Source: a virus. Taken from it: a stretch of DNA of 32,098 bases. Below the pieces are notes generated by a model, which was given only the letters and a program-made list of their open reading frames with translations, was not told the origin of the DNA and ran no database searches. Positions 8,477 through 16,344 of this stretch are shown piece after piece. The position numbers were made by a program, and so were the translations under genes. The stretch is from positions 1 through 32,098 of the IMG/VR virus record IMGVR_UViG_3300011253_000692. One strand, written 5' to 3'. How positions within the stretch are numbered: the stretch's first letter is position 1; each line of letters starts with the position of its first letter.

Positions 8477-9002
8477 ACAAAATATAGGAATAGGAACAAC
8501 AGCAAACGATGGTACAGGTGATGTATTACGTGATGCGTTTCAAAAAACAAATCAAAACTTTACAGAATTGTATGGAATTACAGGATGGGAAAGTAAATAC
8601 GAGGCGAGAGTTCAATCACTAACAGCATCAAATAATTTGATAACAATTTCAGGAACATCAGAAACAAATGGAGGTTTGACTTTATTAAATTCTGATGGTA
8701 AAGTTGTGCCTATAAATTTAAACGATGTTTTATCTATTGATTTTGGTTGTACTGTAATTACTCCATCAGGTACAGACAATTACATACATTTAAAATTTGT
8801 AGTTAATAGCGTTGTTTATAGAGCAATTACGATACCATTATTAAAAGGCAGAGATAATGATGATGCTATAAGTTTAAGTGCAAGTATGCCAGTAGGTAGT
8901 GATTTTAATACCAATGGAATGGAGGTATATATTGAGCCTAATATAGCCTTAGATATTAAAGATAAGTATATAAGTGTAAACAGAACACATTTAGGATTAT
9001 GA
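8469..9002 (+). CDS. Tail fibre/tip protein with NIGTTANDGTGD head motif
   Basis: Residues 5-37 (NIGIGTTANDGTGD... LRDAFQKTNQNFTELY) form a short motif that recurs at the N-termini of phage tail fibre or spike proteins, where it mediates attachment. The remaining 140 residues are beta-rich, ending YISVNRTHLGL, and could form a trimeric tip domain. The protein is 177 residues, short for a receptor-binding fibre. It overlaps the baseplate protein by 8 nt and the next small ORF by ATGA. Confidence 0.65.
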   Translation: MARQNIGIGTTANDGTGDVLRDAFQKTNQNFTELYGITGWESKYEARVQSLTASNNLITISGTSETNGGLTLLNSDGKVVPINLNDVLSIDFGCTVITPSGTDNYIHLKFVVNSVVYRAITIPLLKGRDNDDAISLSASMPVGSDFNTNGMEVYIEPNIALDIKDKYISVNRTHLGL

Positions 9003-9151
9003 TAACAGATATTATAAACCTACTCCAAAAAGCAGATTTTTACGGAGCAGGAGAATATACGGAAATTGCAAAAGGTAAACATCAATACGTTACTAATTAC
9101 AAAGGGTTTAAAAGAAAAATAAAAAGATTATGGCTATCAAGAAAACAGTAA
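8999..9151 (+). CDS. Small basic protein between fibre and tape measure
   Basis: This 50-residue ORF starts at ATG 8999 in an ATGA overlap with the upstream stop and runs 22 nt into the tape measure gene. The sequence MITDIINLLQKADFYGAGEY is followed by a strongly basic C-terminus (KRKIKRLWLSRKQ). No family was recognised. The overlap pattern matches the other coupled genes of this operon and fills an otherwise empty 127 nt, which supports it being real. Confidence 0.5.
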   Translation: MITDIINLLQKADFYGAGEYTEIAKGKHQYVTNYKGFKRKIKRLWLSRKQ

Positions 9152-11055
9152 TAATAGATGTAAACGTAGACAAGGGTATAAAAGACACCGAAAAATTAAA
9201 AGGTAATGTAAATGACTTATCTAAAGAATTTGATAAAACTAAAGGCAAATCTAGTTCGGCTTTTGGTGCTTTAGACAAGATGACAGGAGGAGCAATATCT
9301 AAATTAAAAGGTTTAAAAGGTTCTTTAGGTGGTGTGTCTTTAGGTTTTAAAAGCGTTGGAACAGCAATAGCAGCCAGTGGAATTGGTTTATTAGTTTTAG
9401 TTATTGCAGCAATAATACAGGCTTTTAAATCTAGCGAAGCAGGACAAAATAAGTTTGCAAAATTAATGGGAGTTATCGGTAGCGTAGTTGGAAACGTAAC
9501 CGATGTGCTTTCAGATTTAGGTGAGTTTGTTATAAATCTTTTTAGTGGAGATGGAGAAGCTATAAAATCAGCAGAACAATTTGGTAAAAAGATTTTCGAT
9601 GTAGTTGGTTTACCTATAAAAAATATTATAGATATTGTTAAAACAGCTAGCAAAGTATTAGGCAGTCTATTTAGTGGTGATATTGAGGGAGCAATAGACG
9701 ATTTAAAAAATGGTATATCAGATGTAAAAGGAAATTTTACAGAGGCAAAAGACGCTATAAATTCAGCAAAAGACTCACTTATAGAATTTGGAAAAGAAGC
9801 ATTAAGAGAGGCAGAAATAGCTAGTCAAATAGCAGAAGCTAGAGCAAATGCAGACAAAATAGATAGGTCTTTAATCGTAGAAAGAGCAGAGGCTGATAGA
9901 AAAATAACAGAATTAAGAGAAAAAGCATCTCGGAAAGACTTATATAGTTTAGCAGAAAGAAAAAAAGCCTTAATAGAAGCGTCTAAAATAAATGAGGATA
10001 TAACTGCAAAGGAAATAAAAAGCGCAGAAATAAGAAGAGACGCTATAATAGAAGAGAACAAATTATCTAAGTCTAATAAAGACGCTTTAAATGCAGAGGA
10101 AGAAGCTAAAGCTAAGGTTATTGAATTAGAAACTAAAAGACTAAACCTGCAAAAAAGACTAGGTACTGAATTATCTTCTATAAATGAACAACAAAGAGCA
10201 GAGGCAGAGGCTAGATTAAAAGCTAAACAAACAGAAATAGACAAAGAAAACAAGATAGAGCAAGATAAGGCAGATAAAGCAGAAAAAAAAGCCCAAGAAG
10301 ATTTATTAAAAGCCCAAGAAGATGAAAGAAAAACACTTCAATCCATTGAAGATTTAGAGAATGAATTTTTAGAGTCTAAACTAGAGAAACAGCAACTAGA
10401 ATTAAATGCAGTAAGAGAAAAATATTTCGGTATAATTGAAGCGGCAAGAGAAGCAGGACAAGAAACTTTAATTTTAGAAGAAGCCCAACAATCGGAAATT
10501 GATGCAGTCGAAAAAAAGTATGCAGATATAAAAGATGCAAGAGATAAAAAACAAAAAGACGAAGAGGAAAAAAGAGACCAAGCTGTTGCAAATGCAAGAA
10601 TAAGCACAGCAAACACAACAGCAAATCTAATAGCAGAACTAGCAGGAAAAGAAAGCGCAGTTGCAAAAGGTATAGCAGTAGCACAAACCACAATAGATAC
10701 ATATAAAGGTGCTACTTCGGCTTATTCATCTTTGTCAGGTATTCCGATAGTAGGACCAGCGTTAGGAGCGGTAGCAGCAGGAGCAGCAATTGCAGCAGGT
10801 GTAGCAAATGTAAAAAAGATTTTATCCACAGACCCTATAAGTAAGAGTGGAGCAAGCCCAACAACTTCTGGAGGAGTAGGTGGAGCATCGCAACCAAGCG
10901 CACCAAGTTTTAATTTAGTACAAGGCACAGGCACAAATCAAATAGCAGAAAGTATAGGCAACCAAAATAGACCTATTCAAGCGTATGTAGTTAGTGGTTC
11001 TGTTACATCAGCGCAAGAATTAGATAGAAACATTATAGAGAGCAGCACCATATAA
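9130..11055 (+). CDS. Tail tape measure protein
   Basis: This is a 641-residue protein. After a short N-terminal domain there is a Gly/Lys-rich stretch and a hydrophobic segment SVGTAIAASGIGLLVLVI (75-92), typical of tape measure proteins of Bacteroidota siphoviruses. A second hydrophobic region lies at about 100-170. Residues 215-490 are a long charged coiled coil (Glu/Lys/Ala-rich). A further hydrophobic, Ala/Gly-rich segment (GPALGAVAAGAAIAAG, about 543-558) precedes a Gly/Ser-rich tail. The protein sets tail length and passes through the host envelope during DNA entry. The length is modest, implying a relatively short tail for a siphovirus. Long reverse-strand open frames within the coil are shadows of its Ala/Lys/Glu codons. 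Confidence 0.9.
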   Translation: MAIKKTVIIDVNVDKGIKDTEKLKGNVNDLSKEFDKTKGKSSSAFGALDKMTGGAISKLKGLKGSLGGVSLGFKSVGTAIAASGIGLLVLVIAAIIQAFKSSEAGQNKFAKLMGVIGSVVGNVTDVLSDLGEFVINLFSGDGEAIKSAEQFGKKIFDVVGLPIKNIIDIVKTASKVLGSLFSGDIEGAIDDLKNGISDVKGNFTEAKDAINSAKDSLIEFGKEALREAEIASQIAEARANADKIDRSLIVERAEADRKITELREKASRKDLYSLAERKKALIEASKINEDITAKEIKSAEIRRDAIIEENKLSKSNKDALNAEEEAKAKVIELETKRLNLQKRLGTELSSINEQQRAEAEARLKAKQTEIDKENKIEQDKADKAEKKAQEDLLKAQEDERKTLQSIEDLENEFLESKLEKQQLELNAVREKYFGIIEAAREAGQETLILEEAQQSEIDAVEKKYADIKDARDKKQKDEEEKRDQAVANARISTANTTANLIAELAGKESAVAKGIAVAQTTIDTYKGATSAYSSLSGIPIVGPALGAVAAGAAIAAGVANVKKILSTDPISKSGASPTTSGGVGGASQPSAPSFNLVQGTGTNQIAESIGNQNRPIQAYVVSGSVTSAQELDRNIIESSTI

Positions 11056-11064
11056 TTAAAAAAT

Positions 11065-11093
11065 GTAACAATAACAAAAAAATTAACTCTTAA
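11065..11093 (+). promoter_or_regulatory. Late promoter-like element, copy 2
   Basis: GTAACAATAA (11065-11074), 11 nt, ACTCTTAA (11086-11093), then 4 nt and GTG 11098. One base differs from copies 1 and 3 in the upstream box; spacing is identical. It fills the 42-bp gap between tape measure and protease genes and fixes GTG 11098 as the likely start. Confidence 0.6.
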
Positions 11094-11097
11094 TTAA

Positions 11098-12231
11098 GTG
11101 AAGACATATCAAGCGACATACATTCCTAATAAAACCGATGGAGTTTTTGGAATTTCTTTAGTTGAAAATCCTGCAATGGAGGGCTTATTTATAGCCTTAT
11201 CTAAAAAGCAAGAAATAAAACTAGCAGAAGTAAACAAAGAACAACGTATCTTAATGGGTTTAGTTTTAGAACCTAACAAGCCTATTTACAGAAACCAAAA
11301 TGGTGAGGAGTTTAATATCGTGTTTAACGAAGATACTATAAAAGAATTATCATATAATTTCTTTAAAGCAGGTTACCAAAAGAATAGCACAATAGAACAC
11401 GAAAGTAAAATTAACGGAGTTACTTTTGTTGAAAGTTGGATTGTAGAAGATACCAAAAACGACAAATCTAATGCTTTTGGTTTTAGTTATCCTAAAGGCT
11501 CATGGGTTGCAACTATGAAAGTAGATAGCGATGAGATTTGGAACGACTATGTAAAGAGTGGTAAGGTTAAAGGGTTTAGCGTTGACGCTATGATAAACTT
11601 AGAGGAAATAAATTTAAAATCAAATATAACAATGGCAGAAGAAAAAACTTTAATAGATTTAATTAAAGAACTACCTGAAAAAATAGCCTTGTCTTTTAAA
11701 CCTAAAGAGGTTGAAGAAGTAGAGGTTAAACTAGGTATGATTAAAACCGATGATGGTTTAGAAATTCATTTCGATGGAGAAGAATTAAAAGAGGGCGACA
11801 TGGTTTACTCTTTAACACCAGAGGACGAAAAAGTACCTTTACCACAAGGCGAATACGTTACCGAATTAGGTGTTATTTCAGTAGATGAAAACGCAACAGT
11901 AGTATCTATAAAAAGTGCAACAGAAGAAGAAGCACCAGTAGAAGAAGCACCAGTAGTTGAGCCAATGGCAGAAGACACACCAACAGAAGCACCTAAAGGA
12001 GATTTAGGAGACGAATTAGAAAAGGCTATTAAATCTATTATGATTAAATATAGTGAGGAGTTTAACTCTAAACTTAAAACTATCAAAACAGAATTAAGCA
12101 AAGAAAACGAAACTTTAAAAGCACAGGTTTTAGAATTATCAAAAGCACCTGTAAAAAAAGCAATTTCAACACCAACACAAGCGACAACAAAAAAAGGAAG
12201 ATTAACACAATTTTTAAACAATAAAATATAA
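11098..12231 (+). CDS. XkdF-type prohead protease with C-terminal scaffold
   Basis: This 377-residue protein starts at GTG, 4 nt after a conserved element. The N-terminal 165 residues match the XkdF/S78-like prohead serine protease fold: STIEHE (97-102) with the putative catalytic His 101, VESWIVED (111-118) and KGFSVDA (158-164) with the putative Ser 161. Residues 180-377 are acidic, with a Glu/Pro/Ala-rich linker (about 275-300) and then a helical, coiled-coil segment, as expected of a scaffold. The protein would line the prohead, then digest itself and any delta domain. An in-frame ATG at 11632 (residue 179) in good context could yield a separate scaffold of 199 residues. Confidence 0.85.
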   Translation: MKTYQATYIPNKTDGVFGISLVENPAMEGLFIALSKKQEIKLAEVNKEQRILMGLVLEPNKPIYRNQNGEEFNIVFNEDTIKELSYNFFKAGYQKNSTIEHESKINGVTFVESWIVEDTKNDKSNAFGFSYPKGSWVATMKVDSDEIWNDYVKSGKVKGFSVDAMINLEEINLKSNITMAEEKTLIDLIKELPEKIALSFKPKEVEEVEVKLGMIKTDDGLEIHFDGEELKEGDMVYSLTPEDEKVPLPQGEYVTELGVISVDENATVVSIKSATEEEAPVEEAPVVEPMAEDTPTEAPKGDLGDELEKAIKSIMIKYSEEFNSKLKTIKTELSKENETLKAQVLELSKAPVKKAISTPTQATTKKGRLTQFLNNKI

Positions 12232-13164
12232 ATGGCAACAACAGTAACAGTAAATAGTAATTACAACGGAACGGTAGCAGGAGATATTATCGGAAAAGCT
12301 TTTAAAGAAGCAGACACATTAAGGCTAGGTTTAGTAAATGTACTACCAGACATCGACTACAAGGTATCAATTAGAAAAATATCTTACGGTAACGGAAGAC
12401 AAGACTACGCTTGTGGATTTACACCAGCAGGCTCTGTAACACTTTCAGAAGTGGCTTTAGTACCTAAGAAAATTAAAAATGAATTTGATATTTGTAAAGA
12501 AGATTTGCGTCAGATTTGGAGTTCTGCAACTATGGGCTTTTCAGCACATAACGACAATATGCCAGCAGATGTAGAACAAGCATTAATAGCAGAAGTTTTA
12601 GCAGATACAGCAGAGGCAACAGACAGCGATATTTGGGTAGGAGATGCAACAAATGATGGTGAGTTTGATGGCTTTACTACTCTTTGGGCAACTGATGGCG
12701 ATATTATAAAAGCAAATAACGGATTAGTTCCAATAGGTGCAGCTATTACAGAAGCAAACGTTGAGAGCGAATTAAAGAAAGTATTAACAGCGATACCAGT
12801 AGCGTTAAGACGCAAAGACTTAAACGTTGTTGTAAGTCCTGATGTATTTCAAGCATACAACTTTTATTTAGTTTCTAAAGGTATTGCAAACGATGGTACA
12901 GCAGACGACAAACAAGTAAAATTTGGTAAATACACAATTACAGAAGTAAACGGATTACCTGATAATACTATTGTAGTTTATGAGACTAAAAACTTAAACT
13001 TTGGGACAGGACTTTTATCAGACCACAACGAGTTAAGAATTAAAGATATGGATGAGTCGGATTTAAGCGGTCAAGTTCGTTATAAAATGGTTTACACAGC
13101 AGGAGTACAATATGTATATCCAACAGAGATTTTATGGTATGTAAGTACTGTAACACCTGCATAA
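12232..13164 (+). CDS. Major capsid protein (HK97 fold)
   Basis: This 310-residue protein starts directly after the protease/scaffold stop codon. The N-terminus is a typical capsid arm (MATTVTVNSNYNGTVAGDI). ALRRKDLNVVVSPDVFQAY (191-209) and the C-terminal VRYKMVYTAGVQYVYPTEIL are characteristic of the major capsid proteins of Bacteroidota siphoviruses. No N-terminal delta domain is apparent, consistent with scaffold being supplied by the upstream fusion. It is followed by a strong terminator at 13177-13203. Confidence 0.85.
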   Translation: MATTVTVNSNYNGTVAGDIIGKAFKEADTLRLGLVNVLPDIDYKVSIRKISYGNGRQDYACGFTPAGSVTLSEVALVPKKIKNEFDICKEDLRQIWSSATMGFSAHNDNMPADVEQALIAEVLADTAEATDSDIWVGDATNDGEFDGFTTLWATDGDIIKANNGLVPIGAAITEANVESELKKVLTAIPVALRRKDLNVVVSPDVFQAYNFYLVSKGIANDGTADDKQVKFGKYTITEVNGLPDNTIVVYETKNLNFGTGLLSDHNELRIKDMDESDLSGQVRYKMVYTAGVQYVYPTEILWYVSTVTPA

Positions 13165-13176
13165 TAATATTAATAT

Positions 13177-13203
13177 AAAGGGTTGTTAATTCAGCCCTTT
13201 TTT
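13177..13203 (+). terminator. Intrinsic terminator after the capsid gene
   Basis: AAAGGGTTG (13177-13185) pairs with CAGCCCTTT (13192-13200), 9 bp with one G-T wobble and a 6-nt loop, followed by a T run to 13203. It would cap the protease-capsid transcript. Confidence 0.85.
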
Positions 13204-13220
13204 AAAACATTTAAAATAAT

Positions 13221-13733
13221 ATGGCTTGTGATATAACAACAGGAAGAGAAAGACAATGTAAGACCAGTTTAGGAGGGGCTAAAAAAATATGGTTTTATAA
13301 CTATGTAGAAGACCCTTTTACAGTTGATACTGGTGAAGCAACAGGAATAAACCCACTTTTAACAGAGGTGTTTGAGTTTGAAATTGAGGGAGACGGTAAC
13401 ACGTTAGACCAAAATTTTATAGGCGAAAGACAAAACGGAACATCAGTCAATACTCAAACTTTAACTGCGATTTTCAAAAAACAAGATGCAAGAGCTTCTG
13501 CTAATTTTGATAGTTTAGTTAAAGGGCAACCTCAAGCAGTAGTACAAGATAGAAACGGAATCTATCACGCTTTAGGAATAGACGATGGCATGGATGTAAC
13601 CATTACTGCATCAACAGGAGGCGCAAAAACAGACTTAAACGGTTACACAGTAGTAGCAACTGCAACAACAGGAGATTTAGCACCTCTATTAGATAATGCA
13701 ACTGTAACAGCCTTTTTAGCTTTAGTAGCATAA
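13221..13733 (+). CDS. Major tail tube-like protein
   Basis: This 170-residue protein begins MACDITTGRERQCKTSLGGA, and the segment from ITTGR to GGAKKI is typical of tail tube proteins of Bacteroidota phages. Pro-poor, beta-rich sequence follows, with LVKGQPQAVVQDRNGIYHAL (92-111) and NGYTVVATA near the C-terminus. It is paralogous to 16332-16892 (shared I-T-x-G...C-K-x-S-L-G-G start, D-x-N-G-x-Y-x-x-L-G and L-N-G-Y-T). It lies alone between two terminators, as expected for an abundant structural protein. Confidence 0.75.
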   Translation: MACDITTGRERQCKTSLGGAKKIWFYNYVEDPFTVDTGEATGINPLLTEVFEFEIEGDGNTLDQNFIGERQNGTSVNTQTLTAIFKKQDARASANFDSLVKGQPQAVVQDRNGIYHALGIDDGMDVTITASTGGAKTDLNGYTVVATATTGDLAPLLDNATVTAFLALVA

Positions 13734-13755
13734 TAAAATAATTTCTTTAGATTTT

Positions 13756-13787
13756 AAAGCCTTGTATTTTCGTACAGGGCTTTTTTT
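13756..13787 (+). terminator. Intrinsic terminator after the tail tube gene
   Basis: AAAGCCTTGTA (13756-13766) pairs with TACAGGGCTTT (13773-13783), 11 bp with one G-T wobble and a 6-nt loop, followed by seven T (13781-13787). The late promoter-like element of the next gene begins 2 nt later. Confidence 0.9.
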
Positions 13788-13788
13788 A

Positions 13789-13817
13789 GTAACAAAAACA
13801 CGATTTTAAACTCTTAA
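13789..13817 (+). promoter_or_regulatory. Late promoter-like element, copy 3
   Basis: GTAACAAAAA (13789-13798), 11 nt, ACTCTTAA (13810-13817), then 4 nt and ATG 13822. It sits immediately downstream of a strong terminator, exactly where transcription must restart for the portal operon. That context is the best argument that the element is a promoter. Confidence 0.7.
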
Positions 13818-13821
13818 TTAT

Positions 13822-14151
13822 ATGAAAGTGTTTGACATTAATATACAAGAGCATACTATAATTTTAATACCTAGATTTTATCCTACTTCTACAATTAATG
13901 TAAATGTATATAAAGAGGGTAGTAATACTGTATATAATAAAAATTTAAGTCCTGAAAATTACATTATTAATAATGGTTATTTAAGTTTTATTTTAAATGA
14001 AAGTAATTTTATAGAACTACTTTGTAATAATTGTAAATACGAGATTAAAATTACAGAGAATGATAATGTAGTTTATAGAGGTAAAGCGATATCAACAAAC
14101 CAAAATACAGAAGACTACAAATTAACAAAAGACGTTTATATTTATGAGTAA
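13822..14151 (+). CDS. Beta-rich conserved structural-module protein
   Basis: This 109-residue protein has short alternating beta strands and ends NNCKYEIKITENDNVVYRGK followed by a Tyr-rich tail. The 'ng.viYRGk' ending is familiar from small proteins next to portal genes in Bacteroidota phages, where the function is unknown. It is the first gene of the unit controlled by the element at 13789 and overlaps the portal gene by 8 nt. Confidence 0.6.
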   Translation: MKVFDINIQEHTIILIPRFYPTSTINVNVYKEGSNTVYNKNLSPENYIINNGYLSFILNESNFIELLCNNCKYEIKITENDNVVYRGKAISTNQNTEDYKLTKDVYIYE

Positions 14152-15853
14152 TAAAAAAAGCGACATAAGGCTTATTCAAATGAATAACTATGTAAGACCT
14201 AAGTTAGACGAAAATAAGTCTAGAGATTGGGTTTTAAATGGCAAAAAAAATGAGTTTTATCAGTACATAATTGATAGAAATAATGGAAGCCCAACAAATT
14301 CTGCTATAAACAACTCTTATATAAACTTAATATATGGTAAAGGTATTTATTTAAAAAGAGGTTCAGCAAATGATTGGCTCGCTTTTATGACTGCTTTTAG
14401 ACCAAAAGAAATAAAAAAAATAGTAGCAGATTTTCAAATATTTGGCGAGGCTTCTTTTCAAAAGGTTAAAGCAAAAGGTAGAAACGAGTTTCCTTATTTT
14501 TATCACTTACCAAAAGAAAGAGTAGTGCCACAGATAGCAAATGAAGATGAGGAAATTGAAGGCTATTGGTATTCTAAAAATTGGGAAAAACACAGTTTAT
14601 CAGAAAACAAGCCAGAGTATTTTCCTGCTTTTGGTACTTCTAATGAAGAGACAGAAATATATTGCATAAAACCTTACAGAGCAGGCAAAGAATATTTTGC
14701 AGACCCTGATTATCTTGCAGGCTTACCATACGCTGAAATGGAGGAGGAGATAAGCAACTACTATGTAAGTCACATAAAAAATGGTTTATCATTTGGTTAC
14801 ATTATTAATATACCAGATGGCAATAGTTTAAGTCCAGAAGAAAAAGACGATTTAGAGCGTAAAATAAAATCTAAATTAACAGGCTCTAGTAATGCTGGAA
14901 AGTTTGTATTATCTTTTAATGGTCGTGATGCAGAAATAACAGTAACACCTTTACAAGTTAATGATGCTCATAAACAATGGCAATATTTAACACAAGAGGC
15001 AAGACAACAACTATTAACGTCTCATTTATGTACATCAAGTAGTTTAGTAGGTGTAAACACTACAAGTGGATTTAGTTCAACAGCAGACGAAATGGATATG
15101 GCAGAAAGCCAACTAATGAAGCGTGTAATTGCACCAAAACAAAACTACATTATAGAAGCCTTAGAGGATGTTGCAATGTTTATAGGTCTTAATATAGAAT
15201 TAGGATTTAAGCCACTTACAGAAGCGCAAAACACTATTAAAACAGAAATGAATAGCCATGTTTGTTGTAGTGATGAAAAAAAAAACGATATTGTAATTAA
15301 TGCAGATAGTTTAATTGCTTTAGGAGAAGATATAAGCGAGGATTGGGAGTTGTTAGACGAAAGAGCTTGTGAAGAAATAACATTAAAAGAAAGCGACTTA
15401 AATACTGTTTTCGAGTTTGCACAAACACCAAAGACTACTAATAAAAAAGACGTTCAAGATACAAGTTTGTTTAAGATACGATACAGATATAAAGGTAATC
15501 CAAACGGAGAGCGTGATTTTTGTAATAAAGTAATACAAGCTAATAAAGTGTATAGAAGTGAAGACTTAAACGCTAATTATAATTATAATGAGGACTTTGC
15601 ACCAAGTGGAAAGAGTAGTTATAATATATTTTTATACAAAGGAGGAGTTAATTGTAAGCATTTTTGGCAACGTGAGATATATTTAAAAAAAGGAAACGAC
15701 AAAATAAGTGTTAATAAGGCTAGAAAAATGATTTTAGAACTTGAACCAAGCGAAAGAAAAGACGCAATGTGGGAAAAAAACGACAAAAAAGTAGCACAAG
15801 TTGCTGAAAAGCAGAACAATTATTGGAGTTTAAAACCTAATTATAGAGCATAA
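14144..15853 (+). CDS. Portal protein with extra C-terminal domain
   Basis: This is a 569-residue protein. Residues 1-370 have portal features: an N-terminal segment with NSAINNSYINLIYGKGIYL (46-64), a clip-like region with EISNYYVSHIKNGLSFGY, and TTSGFSSTADEMDMAESQLM, typical of the wing/crown region in Bacteroidota phage portals. The dodecameric portal is the DNA channel at the capsid vertex. After a Cys-containing linker (HVCCSDEKK, about 370), residues 430-530 form an additional domain with FKIRYRYKG and GGVNCKHFWQREIYLKKG. I have seen it in head-module proteins of such phages, but its function is unclear. The portal lies after the capsid gene and far from terL, which is unusual. Confidence 0.85.
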   Translation: MSNKKSDIRLIQMNNYVRPKLDENKSRDWVLNGKKNEFYQYIIDRNNGSPTNSAINNSYINLIYGKGIYLKRGSANDWLAFMTAFRPKEIKKIVADFQIFGEASFQKVKAKGRNEFPYFYHLPKERVVPQIANEDEEIEGYWYSKNWEKHSLSENKPEYFPAFGTSNEETEIYCIKPYRAGKEYFADPDYLAGLPYAEMEEEISNYYVSHIKNGLSFGYIINIPDGNSLSPEEKDDLERKIKSKLTGSSNAGKFVLSFNGRDAEITVTPLQVNDAHKQWQYLTQEARQQLLTSHLCTSSSLVGVNTTSGFSSTADEMDMAESQLMKRVIAPKQNYIIEALEDVAMFIGLNIELGFKPLTEAQNTIKTEMNSHVCCSDEKKNDIVINADSLIALGEDISEDWELLDERACEEITLKESDLNTVFEFAQTPKTTNKKDVQDTSLFKIRYRYKGNPNGERDFCNKVIQANKVYRSEDLNANYNYNEDFAPSGKSSYNIFLYKGGVNCKHFWQREIYLKKGNDKISVNKARKMILELEPSERKDAMWEKNDKKVAQVAEKQNNYWSLKPNYRA

Positions 15854-16344
15854 TGGCAGAATTTTTATTTATAACACCAGAAGAACTAATACAAGGCACT
15901 ATTATAGGTGGCAACGTAGACGTAGATAAGTATATTACAAGCGTAGCAAACGCTCAAATACAAGTTATTGAGCCACTTTTAGGCACAGAATTATACGATA
16001 AGATTAAATTAGACGCTCAAAACGATACTTTAACAGGTTTATATGAGACTTTATACAATGATTTTGTCAAGCCTATAACGAAAGCAGAAGCAACAGCCGA
16101 ATATATAGAAATCAGTAGTTATATTTTAGATAATGGAGGGCTTTATAAACACCAAAGCGATAACGCAGAGATAGTAGATAAGGAAGAAACGCAATTTTTA
16201 GCAGGAAAATACCACGCTTTGGCTCAAATGTTTGTACAACGTTTTGAAAAATGGATATGTAACAATGAAATTGAGGAATATAAAACAACCCAAGACGAAG
16301 TAAACGCTCAAAATATTAAATTAACAGCAGGTTGGAAGTTATAA
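15853..16344 (+). CDS. Head-tail connector protein (DUF6712-like)
   Basis: This 163-residue protein begins MAEFLFITPEELIQGTIIGG, followed by NVDVDKYITSVANAQIQVIE and PLLGTELYDKI. This pattern (first-helix 'NvD.d......AQ...I.p.LGt.Ly') is that of head-tail adaptors in Bacteroidota phages. It would form the ring beneath the portal. It shares one base with the portal stop (TAATG) and overlaps the next gene by 13 nt. Confidence 0.7.
   Translation: MAEFLFITPEELIQGTIIGGNVDVDKYITSVANAQIQVIEPLLGTELYDKIKLDAQNDTLTGLYETLYNDFVKPITKAEATAEYIEISSYILDNGGLYKHQSDNAEIVDKEETQFLAGKYHALAQMFVQRFEKWICNNEIEEYKTTQDEVNAQNIKLTAGWKL

Noticed and set aside
10822-10830. Perfect DnaA box TTATCCACA
   Set aside because: Single copy inside the tape measure gene with no repeats or AT-rich unwinding region around it; chance occurrence is likely in this composition.
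9108-10934. Several long open frames on the minus strand opposite the tape measure gene
   Set aside because: They mirror the Ala/Lys/Glu-rich coding sequence of the tape measure protein, have low-complexity Ser/Leu/Phe products and no start context.
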